Shown here piece by piece: positions 7,536 through 13,419 of a DNA stretch of 13,419 bases (position 1 is the stretch's first letter; every line of letters begins with the position of its first letter). The translations under genes and the position numbers were made by a program. The notes under the pieces are model-generated. The model worked only from the letters and a program-made list of their open reading frames with translations, was not told where the DNA came from and ran no database searches. The DNA comes from Bacteroidia bacterium. GTDB taxonomy: Bacteria; Bacteroidota; Bacteroidia; Bacteroidales; Azobacteroidaceae. The stretch covers positions 1 to 13,419 of the forward strand of contig BNXB01000036.1 of assembly GCA_025999255.1 (NCBI GenBank). The letters run 5' to 3'.

Positions 7536-8563
7536 TTCTTTAGTTGTTCCATAATTAGTTTTTCCAGTTCGTCTGCCAGTTCCGGATTATCTTTCAGGCA
7601 TTCTTTGGCAGCTTCCCGTCCCTGACCGAGTTTAGTGTCGTTGTAGCTGTACCATGAACCGCTTTTTTTGACAATTCCCCGTTCGGTTCCCAAATCGATG
7701 ATTTCTCCGGTTCTTGAAATTCCTTCTCCGAACATGATGTCGAATTCTGCTTTCTTGAAAGGAGGAGCTACCTTATTTTTGACAACTTTCACACGGGTTT
7801 GATTCCCGGTAACGTCTTCTCCTTCTTTGATGGCTGTTCCTTTACGGATATCCAAACGTACGGAAGCGTAGAATTTGAGGGCGTTTCCTCCGGTTGTCGT
7901 TTCCGGGTTTCCGAACATGACGCCGATTTTGTCGCGCAACTGATTAATAAATACACAAGTAGTGTTGGTTTTATTGATTGCAGCCGTTAGTTTTCTCAGC
8001 GCTTGTGACATTAAACGAGCCTGGAGCCCCATTTTGGAGTCACCCATTTCTCCTTCCAGTTCGGCTTTTGGAGTTAATGCCGCTACAGAGTCGATAACAA
8101 TAATGTCAATGGCCGAAGAACGAATCAATTGTTCTGTTATTTCCAAAGCCTGTTCTCCCGAATCCGGTTGAGAAATCCATAAGTTTTCAATATCGACACC
8201 TAATTTTTCCGCATAAAAACGGTCGAAGGCATGTTCTGCATCAATAAATGCGGCTATTCCGCCTGCTTTTTGAGCTTCGGCAATTGCGTGAATTGCCAGC
8301 GTTGTTTTACCGGACGATTCCGGCCCGTAAATTTCGATGACCCTTCCCCGGGGATATCCTCCAACACCTAAAGCCGCATTTAAAGCAATCGATCCGGTAG
8401 GGATTATACTGACTTCTTCGACTATATCGTCGCCCATTTTCATGATAGAGCCTTTTCCATAACTCTTTTCAATTTTATCCGTTGCGGCGCGTAGCGCCTT
8501 CAGTTTTTCTACATTAGGAGCCGTAGCCCCTTTCGTTTCTGTTTCTTTTGTTTTTTCACTCAT
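7532..8563 (-). CDS. recA: Recombinase RecA
   Basis: RecA forms ATP-dependent filaments on single-stranded DNA and catalyses strand exchange in recombinational repair. It is also the co-protease of the SOS response where LexA exists. The 343-residue protein is full length. Visible parts are the Walker A motif G-P-E-S-S-G-K-T-T (80-88), Walker [11 protein letters not shown] (154-163), the DNA-binding loop 1 region E-G-E-M-G-D-S (170-176), the [28 protein letters not shown] block (205-232) and a C-terminal acidic/lysine tail. The N-terminus carries a short charged extension of about 15 residues, usual in this phylum. It starts 50 bases after the dehydrogenase gene. No promoter or LexA-type palindrome was seen in that gap, so read-through from the upstream promoter is possible. 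Its stop codon lies inside the inverted repeat. Confidence 0.98.
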   Translation of the reverse strand: MSEKTKETETKGATAPNVEKLKALRAATDKIEKSYGKGSIMKMGDDIVEEVSIIPTGSIALNAALGVGGYPRGRVIEIYGPESSGKTTLAIHAIAEAQKAGGIAAFIDAEHAFDRFYAEKLGVDIENLWISQPDSGEQALEITEQLIRSSAIDIIVIDSVAALTPKAELEGEMGDSKMGLQARLMSQALRKLTAAINKTNTTCVFINQLRDKIGVMFGNPETTTGGNALKFYASVRLDIRKGTAIKEGEDVTGNQTRVKVVKNKVAPPFKKAEFDIMFGEGISRTGEIIDLGTERGIVKKSGSWYSYNDTKLGQGREAAKECLKDNPELADELEKLIMEQLKK

Positions 8564-8613
8564 AATTTAATTTGTTTTGAGGATTTGGTTGGCATGATCG
8601 CCTATTATATTTA

Positions 8614-9822
8614 TTATAATTCCAGGTCTCCGTAGATGATTTCGTACCAGGGTAATCCTTGCTTATTTAATTGCTCCATAAACGGATCCGGATTGAATTC
8701 CTCCACATTGAATACTCCCGGTTTTTTCCAGAAGCCTTGCAAAAACATCATAGCGCCAATCATAGCCGGAACTCCGGTTGTATAACTGACTCCCTGGGTT
8801 CCTGTTTCCTTATAGGCCGCTTCATGTGAACAGTTGTTATAAACGTAATAAGAAGTTTCTTTGCCTGACTTATCCAGTCCTTTGATACGGCATCCGATAG
8901 AAGTTTCTCCGGTATAATTTTCTCCCAGTTCTCCCGGATTTGGAAGAACGGCTTTTAAAAATTGTATCGGCACTATTTCCACTCCATTATATAATACAGG
9001 GTCTATCCTGGCCATCCCGATATTTTGAATCACGCGAAGATGGGTTAGGTATTCCTGTCCGAAGGTCATCCAGAATCGGGCTCGTTTCAAGGTAGGAAAA
9101 TTTTTAACCAGGGATTCCAGTTCTTCGTGATAAATTACATAGGATTCTTTTGGTCCGATATTCGGATAATTCAATGGCTTGTGGATTTCATGGGGTTCCG
9201 TCAATATCCATTGTCCGTTTTCCCAATATTTCCCTTTTTGGGTGACTTCACGGATATTGATTTCCGGATTGAAATTTGTGGCAAATGCTTTTCCATGATC
9301 TCCGGCATTACAATCCACAATATCCAGGTATTGCATTTCACTGAAATGGTGTTTGTTAGCGTAAGCAGTGAATACACTGGTAACACCCGGGTCGAATCCA
9401 CATCCGAGGATGGCTGTCAATCCTGCTTCATGGAATTTATTCTGATAAGCCCATTGCCACTTATATTCGAATTTAGCTTCGTCCAACGGTTCGTAATTGG
9501 CCGTATCAAGATAATTGACTTTAGCAATGAGGCATGCGTCCATGATAGTCAAATCCTGATAAGGCAATGCCACATTAATGACAATTTCCGGACTGAAATC
9601 GTTGAATAATCCGACCAATTCATCTGTATTATCGGCATTGACCTGTGCCGTTTGGATTTTTTTATTACCGTATTTAGTACCTATAGCATCCGCAATTGCA
9701 TCGCATTTTGATTTGGTACGACTGGCCAGCATGATTTCGGAAAACACATCCTTGTTTTGTGCCACTTTATGTGCTACAACCGTACCCACGCCACCGGCGC
9801 CGATGATGATAACTTTTGCCAT
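8614..9822 (-). CDS. Saccharopine dehydrogenase family protein, probable carboxy(nor)spermidine dehydrogenase
   Basis: A 402-residue oxidoreductase with an N-terminal Rossmann nucleotide site, G-A-G-G-V-G (8-13), followed by S-R-T (34-36), typical of NADP-binding members. Further blocks are L-G-C-G-F-D-P-G-V-T-S-V-F (139-151), G-D-H-G-K-A-F-A-T-N-F-N-P-E-I-N (174-189), W-M-T-F-G (251-255) and S-Y-T-T-G-V-P-A (346-353). These match closely what I remember of Vibrio carboxynorspermidine synthase rather than true lysine-pathway saccharopine dehydrogenase. Such enzymes condense aspartate semialdehyde with a diamine (putrescine or diaminopropane) using NADPH, and a decarboxylase then gives spermidine or norspermidine; Bacteroides makes spermidine by this route. 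The partner decarboxylase is not in this window. A good promoter-like element lies just upstream (9857-9887). A saccharopine or lysine dehydrogenase role is the main alternative. Confidence 0.85.
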   Translation of the reverse strand: MAKVIIIGAGGVGTVVAHKVAQNKDVFSEIMLASRTKSKCDAIADAIGTKYGNKKIQTAQVNADNTDELVGLFNDFSPEIVINVALPYQDLTIMDACLIAKVNYLDTANYEPLDEAKFEYKWQWAYQNKFHEAGLTAILGCGFDPGVTSVFTAYANKHHFSEMQYLDIVDCNAGDHGKAFATNFNPEINIREVTQKGKYWENGQWILTEPHEIHKPLNYPNIGPKESYVIYHEELESLVKNFPTLKRARFWMTFGQEYLTHLRVIQNIGMARIDPVLYNGVEIVPIQFLKAVLPNPGELGENYTGETSIGCRIKGLDKSGKETSYYVYNNCSHEAAYKETGTQGVSYTTGVPAMIGAMMFLQGFWKKPGVFNVEEFNPDPFMEQLNKQGLPWYEIIYGDLEL

Positions 9823-9856
9823 TTTCAGTTCATGTTTTATTGAAATTATTTTTTTA

Positions 9857-9887
9857 CAAATGTAATGCGAATTATTAAGAATTCAAA
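9857..9887 (-). promoter_or_regulatory. Promoter of the dehydrogenase (and perhaps recA)
   Basis: On the minus strand TTTG at 9887-9884 and TACATTTG at 9864-9857 are separated by 19 bases, an exact match to the Bacteroides -33/-7 consensus. Transcription would begin near 9850, leaving a leader of about 30 bases before the start codon at 9822. It is the best promoter match in the window and fits its position. Confidence 0.6.
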
Positions 9888-9991
9888 ACACGAAATAATC
9901 GATTACGCATATTGCGTACAATTTATTTCCTTGATTGATAGTTTATTGGCAAATTTGTATGTTTTAAAATATAAAAATAATATTCAAAAAA

Positions 9992-10022
9992 GTTGCACAA
10001 ATTACAGAAAGCCTTACCTTTG
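9992..10022 (+). promoter_or_regulatory. exbB: Distal promoter candidate for the exbB operon
   Basis: GTTG (9992-9995), one mismatch from TTTG, is followed after 19 bases by TACCTTTG (10015-10022), an exact TAnnTTTG. A start near 10028 would give a leader of about 150 bases before exbB. The -7 box is flanked by the inverted copies TTGCAC and GTGCAA, which could be an operator. Confidence 0.45.
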
Positions 10023-10064
10023 GGGGTGCAATTAATAAAACGACAAAAGGAAAATTGTTTTTTA

Positions 10065-10098
10065 TTTGTAGGTGTATGTGATAATTTGTTTATATTTG
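10065..10098 (+). promoter_or_regulatory. exbB: Proximal promoter candidate for the exbB operon
   Basis: TATATTTG (10091-10098) followed by CA matches the Bacteroidota -7 consensus. The nearest TTTG (10065-10068) lies 22 bases upstream, slightly wider than usual. The start would be near 10104, giving an A/T-rich leader of about 75 bases. Either this or the distal candidate, or both, may serve the operon. Confidence 0.45.
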
Positions 10099-10179
10099 CA
10101 ACGTTAAAATTAGCATGAAAAAAAATTAAATATTTTTAACTTTAAAATTTTATCTAACTTAAAAACGAACACAATTTTT

Positions 10180-10995
10180 ATGGAAGCAAAAAAGAAAAGA
10201 GAAGGTAAGAAAACTCGTGGAATTTCAGCAGGTATTGTACTTGTATGCTGTTTTATTGTTGCAATATCGGTTTATTTATTAGTGTTTGGTAATCCCGATA
10301 ACTTTGTTAACGGAGACCCGGGCAATCACCCGATACAAGGAAATATGCTTGGTACAATTTATAAAGGGGGTCCGGTTGTGTGTTTGATTATCACATTACT
10401 TCTGACTGTTCTGGTGTTGAGCGTTGAGCGTTTCTTCGCTATCGGTAAAGCAAAAGGAAAAGGTAACCTGATTAACTTTGTGTATGATGTGAAAGCTGAA
10501 TTGCAGAAAGGTAACATTAAAGGAGCAGAAGCTCTTTGTGATAAACAACAAGGTTCTGTGGCTGCTATTATTTTTGCCGGCTTGAAGAAATATGCCGACA
10601 TGGAAACCACGCAGGAAGACCTGAGTAAAGAACAAAAAATTGTTGCTATACAGCAAAATATCGAGGAAGCTACAGCTCTGGAACTTCCGTCAATGGAACA
10701 AAACCTTCCGGTAATTGCTACAATATCTACTTTGGGTACACTGTTCGGTCTGTTGGGAACTGTAATCGGGATGATTCGTTCGTTCTCCGCTTTGGCTAAT
10801 GAAGGTGCTCCCGACTCTGTTGCTTTGGCTGCCGGTATCTCTGAAGCTCTTGTGAATACTGCATTGGGTATCGCAACTGGTGCTTTGGCTATCATCACTT
10901 ATAGCTTCTTCACCGGTAAAATCGATAACATGACTTATGCTATCGATGAAATGGGATTCTCCATTGTACAAACTTACGCAGCTACTCACAAATAA
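10180..10995 (+). CDS. exbB: ExbB/TolQ/MotA-family proton channel protein
   Basis: ExbB forms the proton channel of the inner-membrane ExbB-ExbD-TonB complex, which powers uptake through TonB-dependent outer-membrane receptors. The 271-residue protein has four likely membrane helices: an extra N-terminal one (about 17-36) and then the three of the family (about 62-85, 174-199, 222-245). The conserved channel helices are T-L-G-T-L-F-G-L-L-G-T-V-I-G-M-I (184-199) and G-I-S-E-A-L-V-N-T-A-L-G-I-A-T-G (219-234), with the glutamate at 222 matching the key channel glutamate of E. coli ExbB. The cytosolic part (about 88-172) lies between helices 2 and 3. The basic N-terminus and first ATG after the AT-rich leader fix the start. 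It is the first gene of the operon, 17 bases before the first exbD. Its position beside two exbD genes and tonB favours ExbB over TolQ. Confidence 0.95.
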   Translation: MEAKKKREGKKTRGISAGIVLVCCFIVAISVYLLVFGNPDNFVNGDPGNHPIQGNMLGTIYKGGPVVCLIITLLLTVLVLSVERFFAIGKAKGKGNLINFVYDVKAELQKGNIKGAEALCDKQQGSVAAIIFAGLKKYADMETTQEDLSKEQKIVAIQQNIEEATALELPSMEQNLPVIATISTLGTLFGLLGTVIGMIRSFSALANEGAPDSVALAAGISEALVNTALGIATGALAIITYSFFTGKIDNMTYAIDEMGFSIVQTYAATHK

Positions 10996-11012
10996 TAACA
11001 GAGAGAAAAATT

Positions 11013-11651
11013 ATGCCTAAAGTTAAAGTAAAAAGAAAAAGTACGTTCATCGACATGACGGCGATGAGTGACGTGACTGTTCTTTTGCTTACTTTCTTTA
11101 TGTTGACTTCTACCTTTATTAAAAAGGAACCGGTTCAGGTGAACACGCCCAGTTCGGTTTCGGAGAGGCAAATTCCGGATGTTAACATTCTTTCTATCCT
11201 GGTTGATCCGCAAGGAAGGATCTTTTTATCAATGGATAGACCGGAAGATATCAGAAATGTATTGAAGAGAGTAGGCGAAGACTACAAAATTGAGTTTACC
11301 GACAAGGAGCTGAAAGATTTTAGCTTGTTGCCATCTTTTGGTCTGCCGATTGCAGGAACCAAAAAATTCCTGGAATTGTCTCAGGAAAAGAAAGATGAAG
11401 TGTTGACGACACTTGGAGGTATTCCTCATGATAGTATTGATAATCAGTTCAAGCACTGGATTTCTCATGCCCGTGTCGTGAATCCGGATTTCCGGATCGC
11501 TATCAAGGCGGATAAATCCACATCGTATGAACTTGTCAGGGGGGTTATGAATGACCTTCGGGATCTGAAGGAAAACAGGTATAACTTAATCACCAGTCTG
11601 AAAGCCGGTGCCAGCGCTGATGCTGCTTTGGGACTTGATAAGTCGCATTAA
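11013..11651 (+). CDS. exbD: ExbD/TolR-family protein, first paralogue
   Basis: ExbD sits in the ExbB channel by its single helix and couples proton flow to TonB. This 212-residue form has a basic N-terminus, a helix at about 20-36 and the motif F-I-D-M-T-A-M-S-D-V-T-V-L-L-L-T-F-F-M (12-30), in which D20 corresponds to the essential proton-carrying aspartate of E. coli ExbD. The periplasmic part starts with an ExbD-like strand region (about 58-90) and ends with the usual I-A-I-K-A-D-K-S-T-S-Y-E-L-V (162-175) block. Between them is an additional segment of about 60 residues (91-155) not found in the 141-residue E. coli protein. The start follows exbB by 17 bases with a purine-rich GAGAGAAAAA stretch ahead of it. 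It differs clearly from the second copy, so this is not a recent duplication. Confidence 0.93.
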   Translation: MPKVKVKRKSTFIDMTAMSDVTVLLLTFFMLTSTFIKKEPVQVNTPSSVSERQIPDVNILSILVDPQGRIFLSMDRPEDIRNVLKRVGEDYKIEFTDKELKDFSLLPSFGLPIAGTKKFLELSQEKKDEVLTTLGGIPHDSIDNQFKHWISHARVVNPDFRIAIKADKSTSYELVRGVMNDLRDLKENRYNLITSLKAGASADAALGLDKSH

Positions 11652-11681
11652 GTATTTATTAACCGATTAAAAGAAAAAATT

Positions 11682-12365
11682 ATGGCAGAAGTAAATACTG
11701 ACAGTGGAAAAGGCAAAGGTGGTAAAGCGAAGCAGAAGAAAAAGACCCTGCGTGTGGACTTTACACCGATGGTTGATATGAACATGCTTTTGATAACATT
11801 CTTTATGTTTTGTACGTCGTTGAATAAGCCGAAGACCATGGAAATTAACATGCCTGCAAAAACTGACGTCAAAGTTGAAGAACAAAATAAAACTCCAGCC
11901 TCCAGAACTTATACATTCCTTTTGGGAACAAAAGATGATGTGTATTACTATAACGGAGAATTGAAAACGGAAAGTTATGAAGATCCTAATTTCCTTATTA
12001 CGACAAATTACGGTGAAGACGGAATTCGTAAGATTCTGTTGGAAAAAAATACAGCCGTGCTCCGTCAGATAAGAGATTTGAAAGTTAAACTTGAGAATAA
12101 GGAAATCAAGATGGAGGATTTTGAAAAACTGGCGGCTGAAATCAGAGTTGAAGGAGCTAAAATTTCAGGTTCATCACCGATTGTAATTATTAAGCCCTCA
12201 GATAAGGCGAATTACAAGAATATGATTGATATTCTGGATGAAATGCAGATTTGTAATATTGGAGCCTATCAGCTTATGGATATGAGTGATGGGGATAAAT
12301 ACCTGATGTATCAGAAAACAGGTGATCCTATTTTTCAAACGGCTATGGCGTCCGGAGCTAAGTAA
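11682..12365 (+). CDS. exbD: ExbD/TolR-family protein, second paralogue
   Basis: A second ExbD of 227 residues directly after the first (30-base gap). A long Lys/Gly-rich basic N-terminus (9-23) precedes the motif V-D-F-T-P-M-V-D-M-N-M-L-L-I-T-F-F-M-F (25-43), where D32 aligns with the essential aspartate of ExbD. The helix covers about 32-48. The periplasmic region has an ExbD-like strand (76-90), a highly charged probable helix (about 113-160) not present in the E. coli protein, and a C-terminal I-V-I-I-K-P-S-D-K-A-N-Y-K-N-M-I-D-I-L-D-E-M (167-188) block equal to the family's last conserved region. ExbD works as a dimer inside an ExbB pentamer, so two different paralogues may form a heterodimer; this is inference. 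Both retain the key aspartate, so neither looks like a dead copy. Confidence 0.93.
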   Translation: MAEVNTDSGKGKGGKAKQKKKTLRVDFTPMVDMNMLLITFFMFCTSLNKPKTMEINMPAKTDVKVEEQNKTPASRTYTFLLGTKDDVYYYNGELKTESYEDPNFLITTNYGEDGIRKILLEKNTAVLRQIRDLKVKLENKEIKMEDFEKLAAEIRVEGAKISGSSPIVIIKPSDKANYKNMIDILDEMQICNIGAYQLMDMSDGDKYLMYQKTGDPIFQTAMASGAK

Positions 12366-12395
12366 TATTGTCACACATAAATAAACTGAGAAAAA

Positions 12396-13220
12396 ATGGC
12401 AAAAGATATAAATTTGAACTCGGAAGCGTGGTGTGACTTGATATTTGAGGGTAAAAATCAAAGTTACGGTGCGTATTGTTTACGGAAAACTTCTAATAAA
12501 AGACACGTTCAGGCATTGATCATCGTATTTATTGCAGCTTTGGCAATGATTTTCCTGCCGGTGCTGATTAAATCGGTAATTCCTGAAAAAGCTCAGGAAA
12601 TAGAAGTCGGTCCTGTAAGTTTGTCTGACTTGGACATCAAAGAAGATGTTAAGGAAGAAAACAGAATTGAAGAACCTGAAGTTCCACCTCCACCGCTGCT
12701 TAAAGAAACAGTGAAAATGACCGAATTGGTTGTTACTGCTGATGAGAATGTGAAGGAAGAGGATATGATGAAAACCCAGGAAGAGTTGACTGAAACGAAG
12801 GCTGCCATTTCAATTGCCGACGTTGCGGGTACAACCGACGGAACCGGTGTTGACATTGCCGACCTGAAGGAACATAAAGTAGTAGTTGCCGAACCGGTAA
12901 AAGAACAAGTGCATGATCATGTGGAACAAATGCCGGACTATCCGGGAGGTGTAAATGAATTCCTTAAATTTGTACAAAGTAATGTTGTATATCCTGTAAT
13001 TGCTCAGGAGCAAGGTATTCATGGAACTGTAAGACTTCGTTTCGTTGTTGAAAAAGACGGTTCAATCGGTGAAGTGCAAATTATACGTTCGTTGGATCCA
13101 AACTGTGATAAAGAGGCTATCAAAGCTGTGAAAAAATCACCTAAATGGATTCCGGGTAAACAAAACGGACGTGCAGTTGCAGTGTGGTTTAACGTTCCCG
13201 TTAGATTTGAGCTTCAATAA
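12396..13220 (+). CDS. tonB: Energy transducer TonB
   Basis: TonB is anchored in the inner membrane, spans the periplasm and pulls on TonB-dependent receptors. The 274-residue protein has a cytosolic N-terminus with the signature W-C-D-L-I-F-E-G-K-N-Q-S-Y-G-A-Y-x-L-R-K (12-31), common in Bacteroidota TonB proteins and absent from the E. coli protein. One helix follows (about 39-59), then an acidic linker with a short proline run P-E-V-P-P-P-P (94-100), much shorter than the Pro-rich linker of E. coli TonB, and a C-terminal TonB domain (about 186-273). The domain shows Y-P (199-200), G-T-V-R-L-R-F-V-V-E-K-D-G-S-I (210-224) and W-I-P-G-K-Q-N-G-R-A-V-A-V-W-F-N-V-P-V-R-F (251-271). It lies 30 bases after the second exbD, in the same operon. 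Confidence 0.96.
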   Translation: MAKDINLNSEAWCDLIFEGKNQSYGAYCLRKTSNKRHVQALIIVFIAALAMIFLPVLIKSVIPEKAQEIEVGPVSLSDLDIKEDVKEENRIEEPEVPPPPLLKETVKMTELVVTADENVKEEDMMKTQEELTETKAAISIADVAGTTDGTGVDIADLKEHKVVVAEPVKEQVHDHVEQMPDYPGGVNEFLKFVQSNVVYPVIAQEQGIHGTVRLRFVVEKDGSIGEVQIIRSLDPNCDKEAIKAVKKSPKWIPGKQNGRAVAVWFNVPVRFELQ

Positions 13221-13239
13221 ATAATTGAATTAAATTCCT

Positions 13240-13419
13240 ATGCAGCAGCGTGAAACACGAAATATTAAGCCGCAAAACCAGGTGTCGTACATCTTCGAAT
13301 GTGTAATGTCCCTGTTCTATGTTGCGTTTGCCGTAGTATTTCTTTTTACTGATTTGTTTATTGATACGGTCAATGGACCAATCAGGCTGTCTGTTGGAAT
13401 CTTATTGGGAATCTATGGG
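13240..13419 (+). CDS. Small membrane protein, cut by the window end
   Basis: An open frame starts with ATG at 13240, 19 bases after the tonB stop, and runs 60 codons to the window end without a stop. The visible part has a polar N-terminus of about 20 residues (M-Q-Q-R-E-T-R-N...), a strong membrane helix at about 21-41, a short polar loop (D-T-V-N-G-P, 42-47) and the beginning of a second helix (about 50-60). Close spacing, an AT-rich gap and operon position support a real gene co-transcribed with tonB. I do not recognise its family. From memory, a short two-helix protein often follows tonB in this phylum, ahead of a phosphate-binding-like protein and a TPR protein, but the window ends too early to confirm this. 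Confidence 0.75.
   Translation, partial: MQQRETRNIKPQNQVSYIFECVMSLFYVAFAVVFLFTDLFIDTVNGPIRLSVGILLGIYG

Larger units (their letters stand above)
9823..10179. other. Divergent intergenic region between dehydrogenase and exbB
   Basis: A 357-base AT-rich region with no credible gene on either strand. It holds one minus-strand and two plus-strand promoter-like elements (listed separately). It also has short palindromes upstream of the dehydrogenase promoter: TAATCGATTA (9896-9905), then TACGCA-TAT-TGCGTA (9904-9918). TTGCAC (9993-9998) and GTGCAA (10026-10031) are inverted copies flanking the -7 box of the first exbB promoter candidate. The last 75 bases before exbB are extremely A/T-rich with an A-rich stretch before the start codon, as is usual for well-translated genes in this phylum. 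A four-codon ATG frame (M-K-K-N, 10115-10129) lies in the leader; it is probably chance. Confidence 0.7.

Noticed and set aside
9127..9609. Plus-strand open frame (160 codons) opposite the dehydrogenase
   Set aside because: It is antisense to a well-supported enzyme gene, has no recognisable motif and no promoter or operon context.
8614..9822. Lysine-degradation saccharopine dehydrogenase
   Set aside because: The motif blocks agree better with remembered carboxynorspermidine dehydrogenase, and no lysine-pathway neighbour is present; kept only as an alternative.
10359..10898. Long minus-strand open frame (179 codons) opposite exbB
   Set aside because: It lies wholly within a convincing exbB gene, shows low-complexity alanine/proline/serine composition from reading the opposite strand, and has no family motif.
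11013..12365. Recent tandem duplication of exbD
   Set aside because: The two proteins share only the family motifs and differ in length and most residues, so the duplication is ancient.

Overview
The window looks like ordinary chromosomal backbone of a member of the Bacteroidota, most likely the order Bacteroidales; the genus cannot be fixed by eye. The signs are an AT-rich genome with weak or no Shine-Dalgarno sequences, AT-rich leaders, promoter-like TTTG-N19/20-TAnnTTTG elements typical of this phylum, the gene order ftsX-DUF3098-uppP-truB-queA-folK, and an ExbB-ExbD-ExbD-TonB cluster whose TonB starts with the W-x-x-x-x-F-E-G-x-N-x-x-Y-G-A-Y signature. No phage, transposase, CRISPR array, tRNA or rRNA was seen.

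Left block (positions 196-9822, all minus strand). Reading in the direction of transcription: a saccharopine-dehydrogenase-family enzyme most like carboxy(nor)spermidine dehydrogenase (polyamine synthesis), recA, tdk, a large TPR protein of unknown role, then the cluster ftsX, a two-helix DUF3098 protein, uppP, truB, queA and folK. These are DNA repair, nucleotide salvage, cell division, lipid-carrier recycling, tRNA modification and folate synthesis genes, closely spaced from ftsX to folK. Between recA and tdk lies the one striking non-coding structure: tandem 7-base units arranged as a 35-bp perfect inverted repeat. It contains the recA stop codon and ends 11 bases before the preferred tdk start.

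Centre (9823-10179). A divergent intergenic region holds promoter-like sequences for both directions and several short palindromes, but no gene.

Right block (10180-13419, plus strand). An operon encodes the inner-membrane energiser of TonB-dependent outer-membrane transport: ExbB with an extra N-terminal helix, two different ExbD paralogues with enlarged periplasmic parts, and TonB. The operon continues into a small membrane protein cut by the window end.

I found no convincing new biological system. The points most worth a second look are the repeat hairpin at recA/tdk, the paired ExbD proteins with extra segments, the non-ATG start of folK, and the start choices for tdk and the TPR gene.
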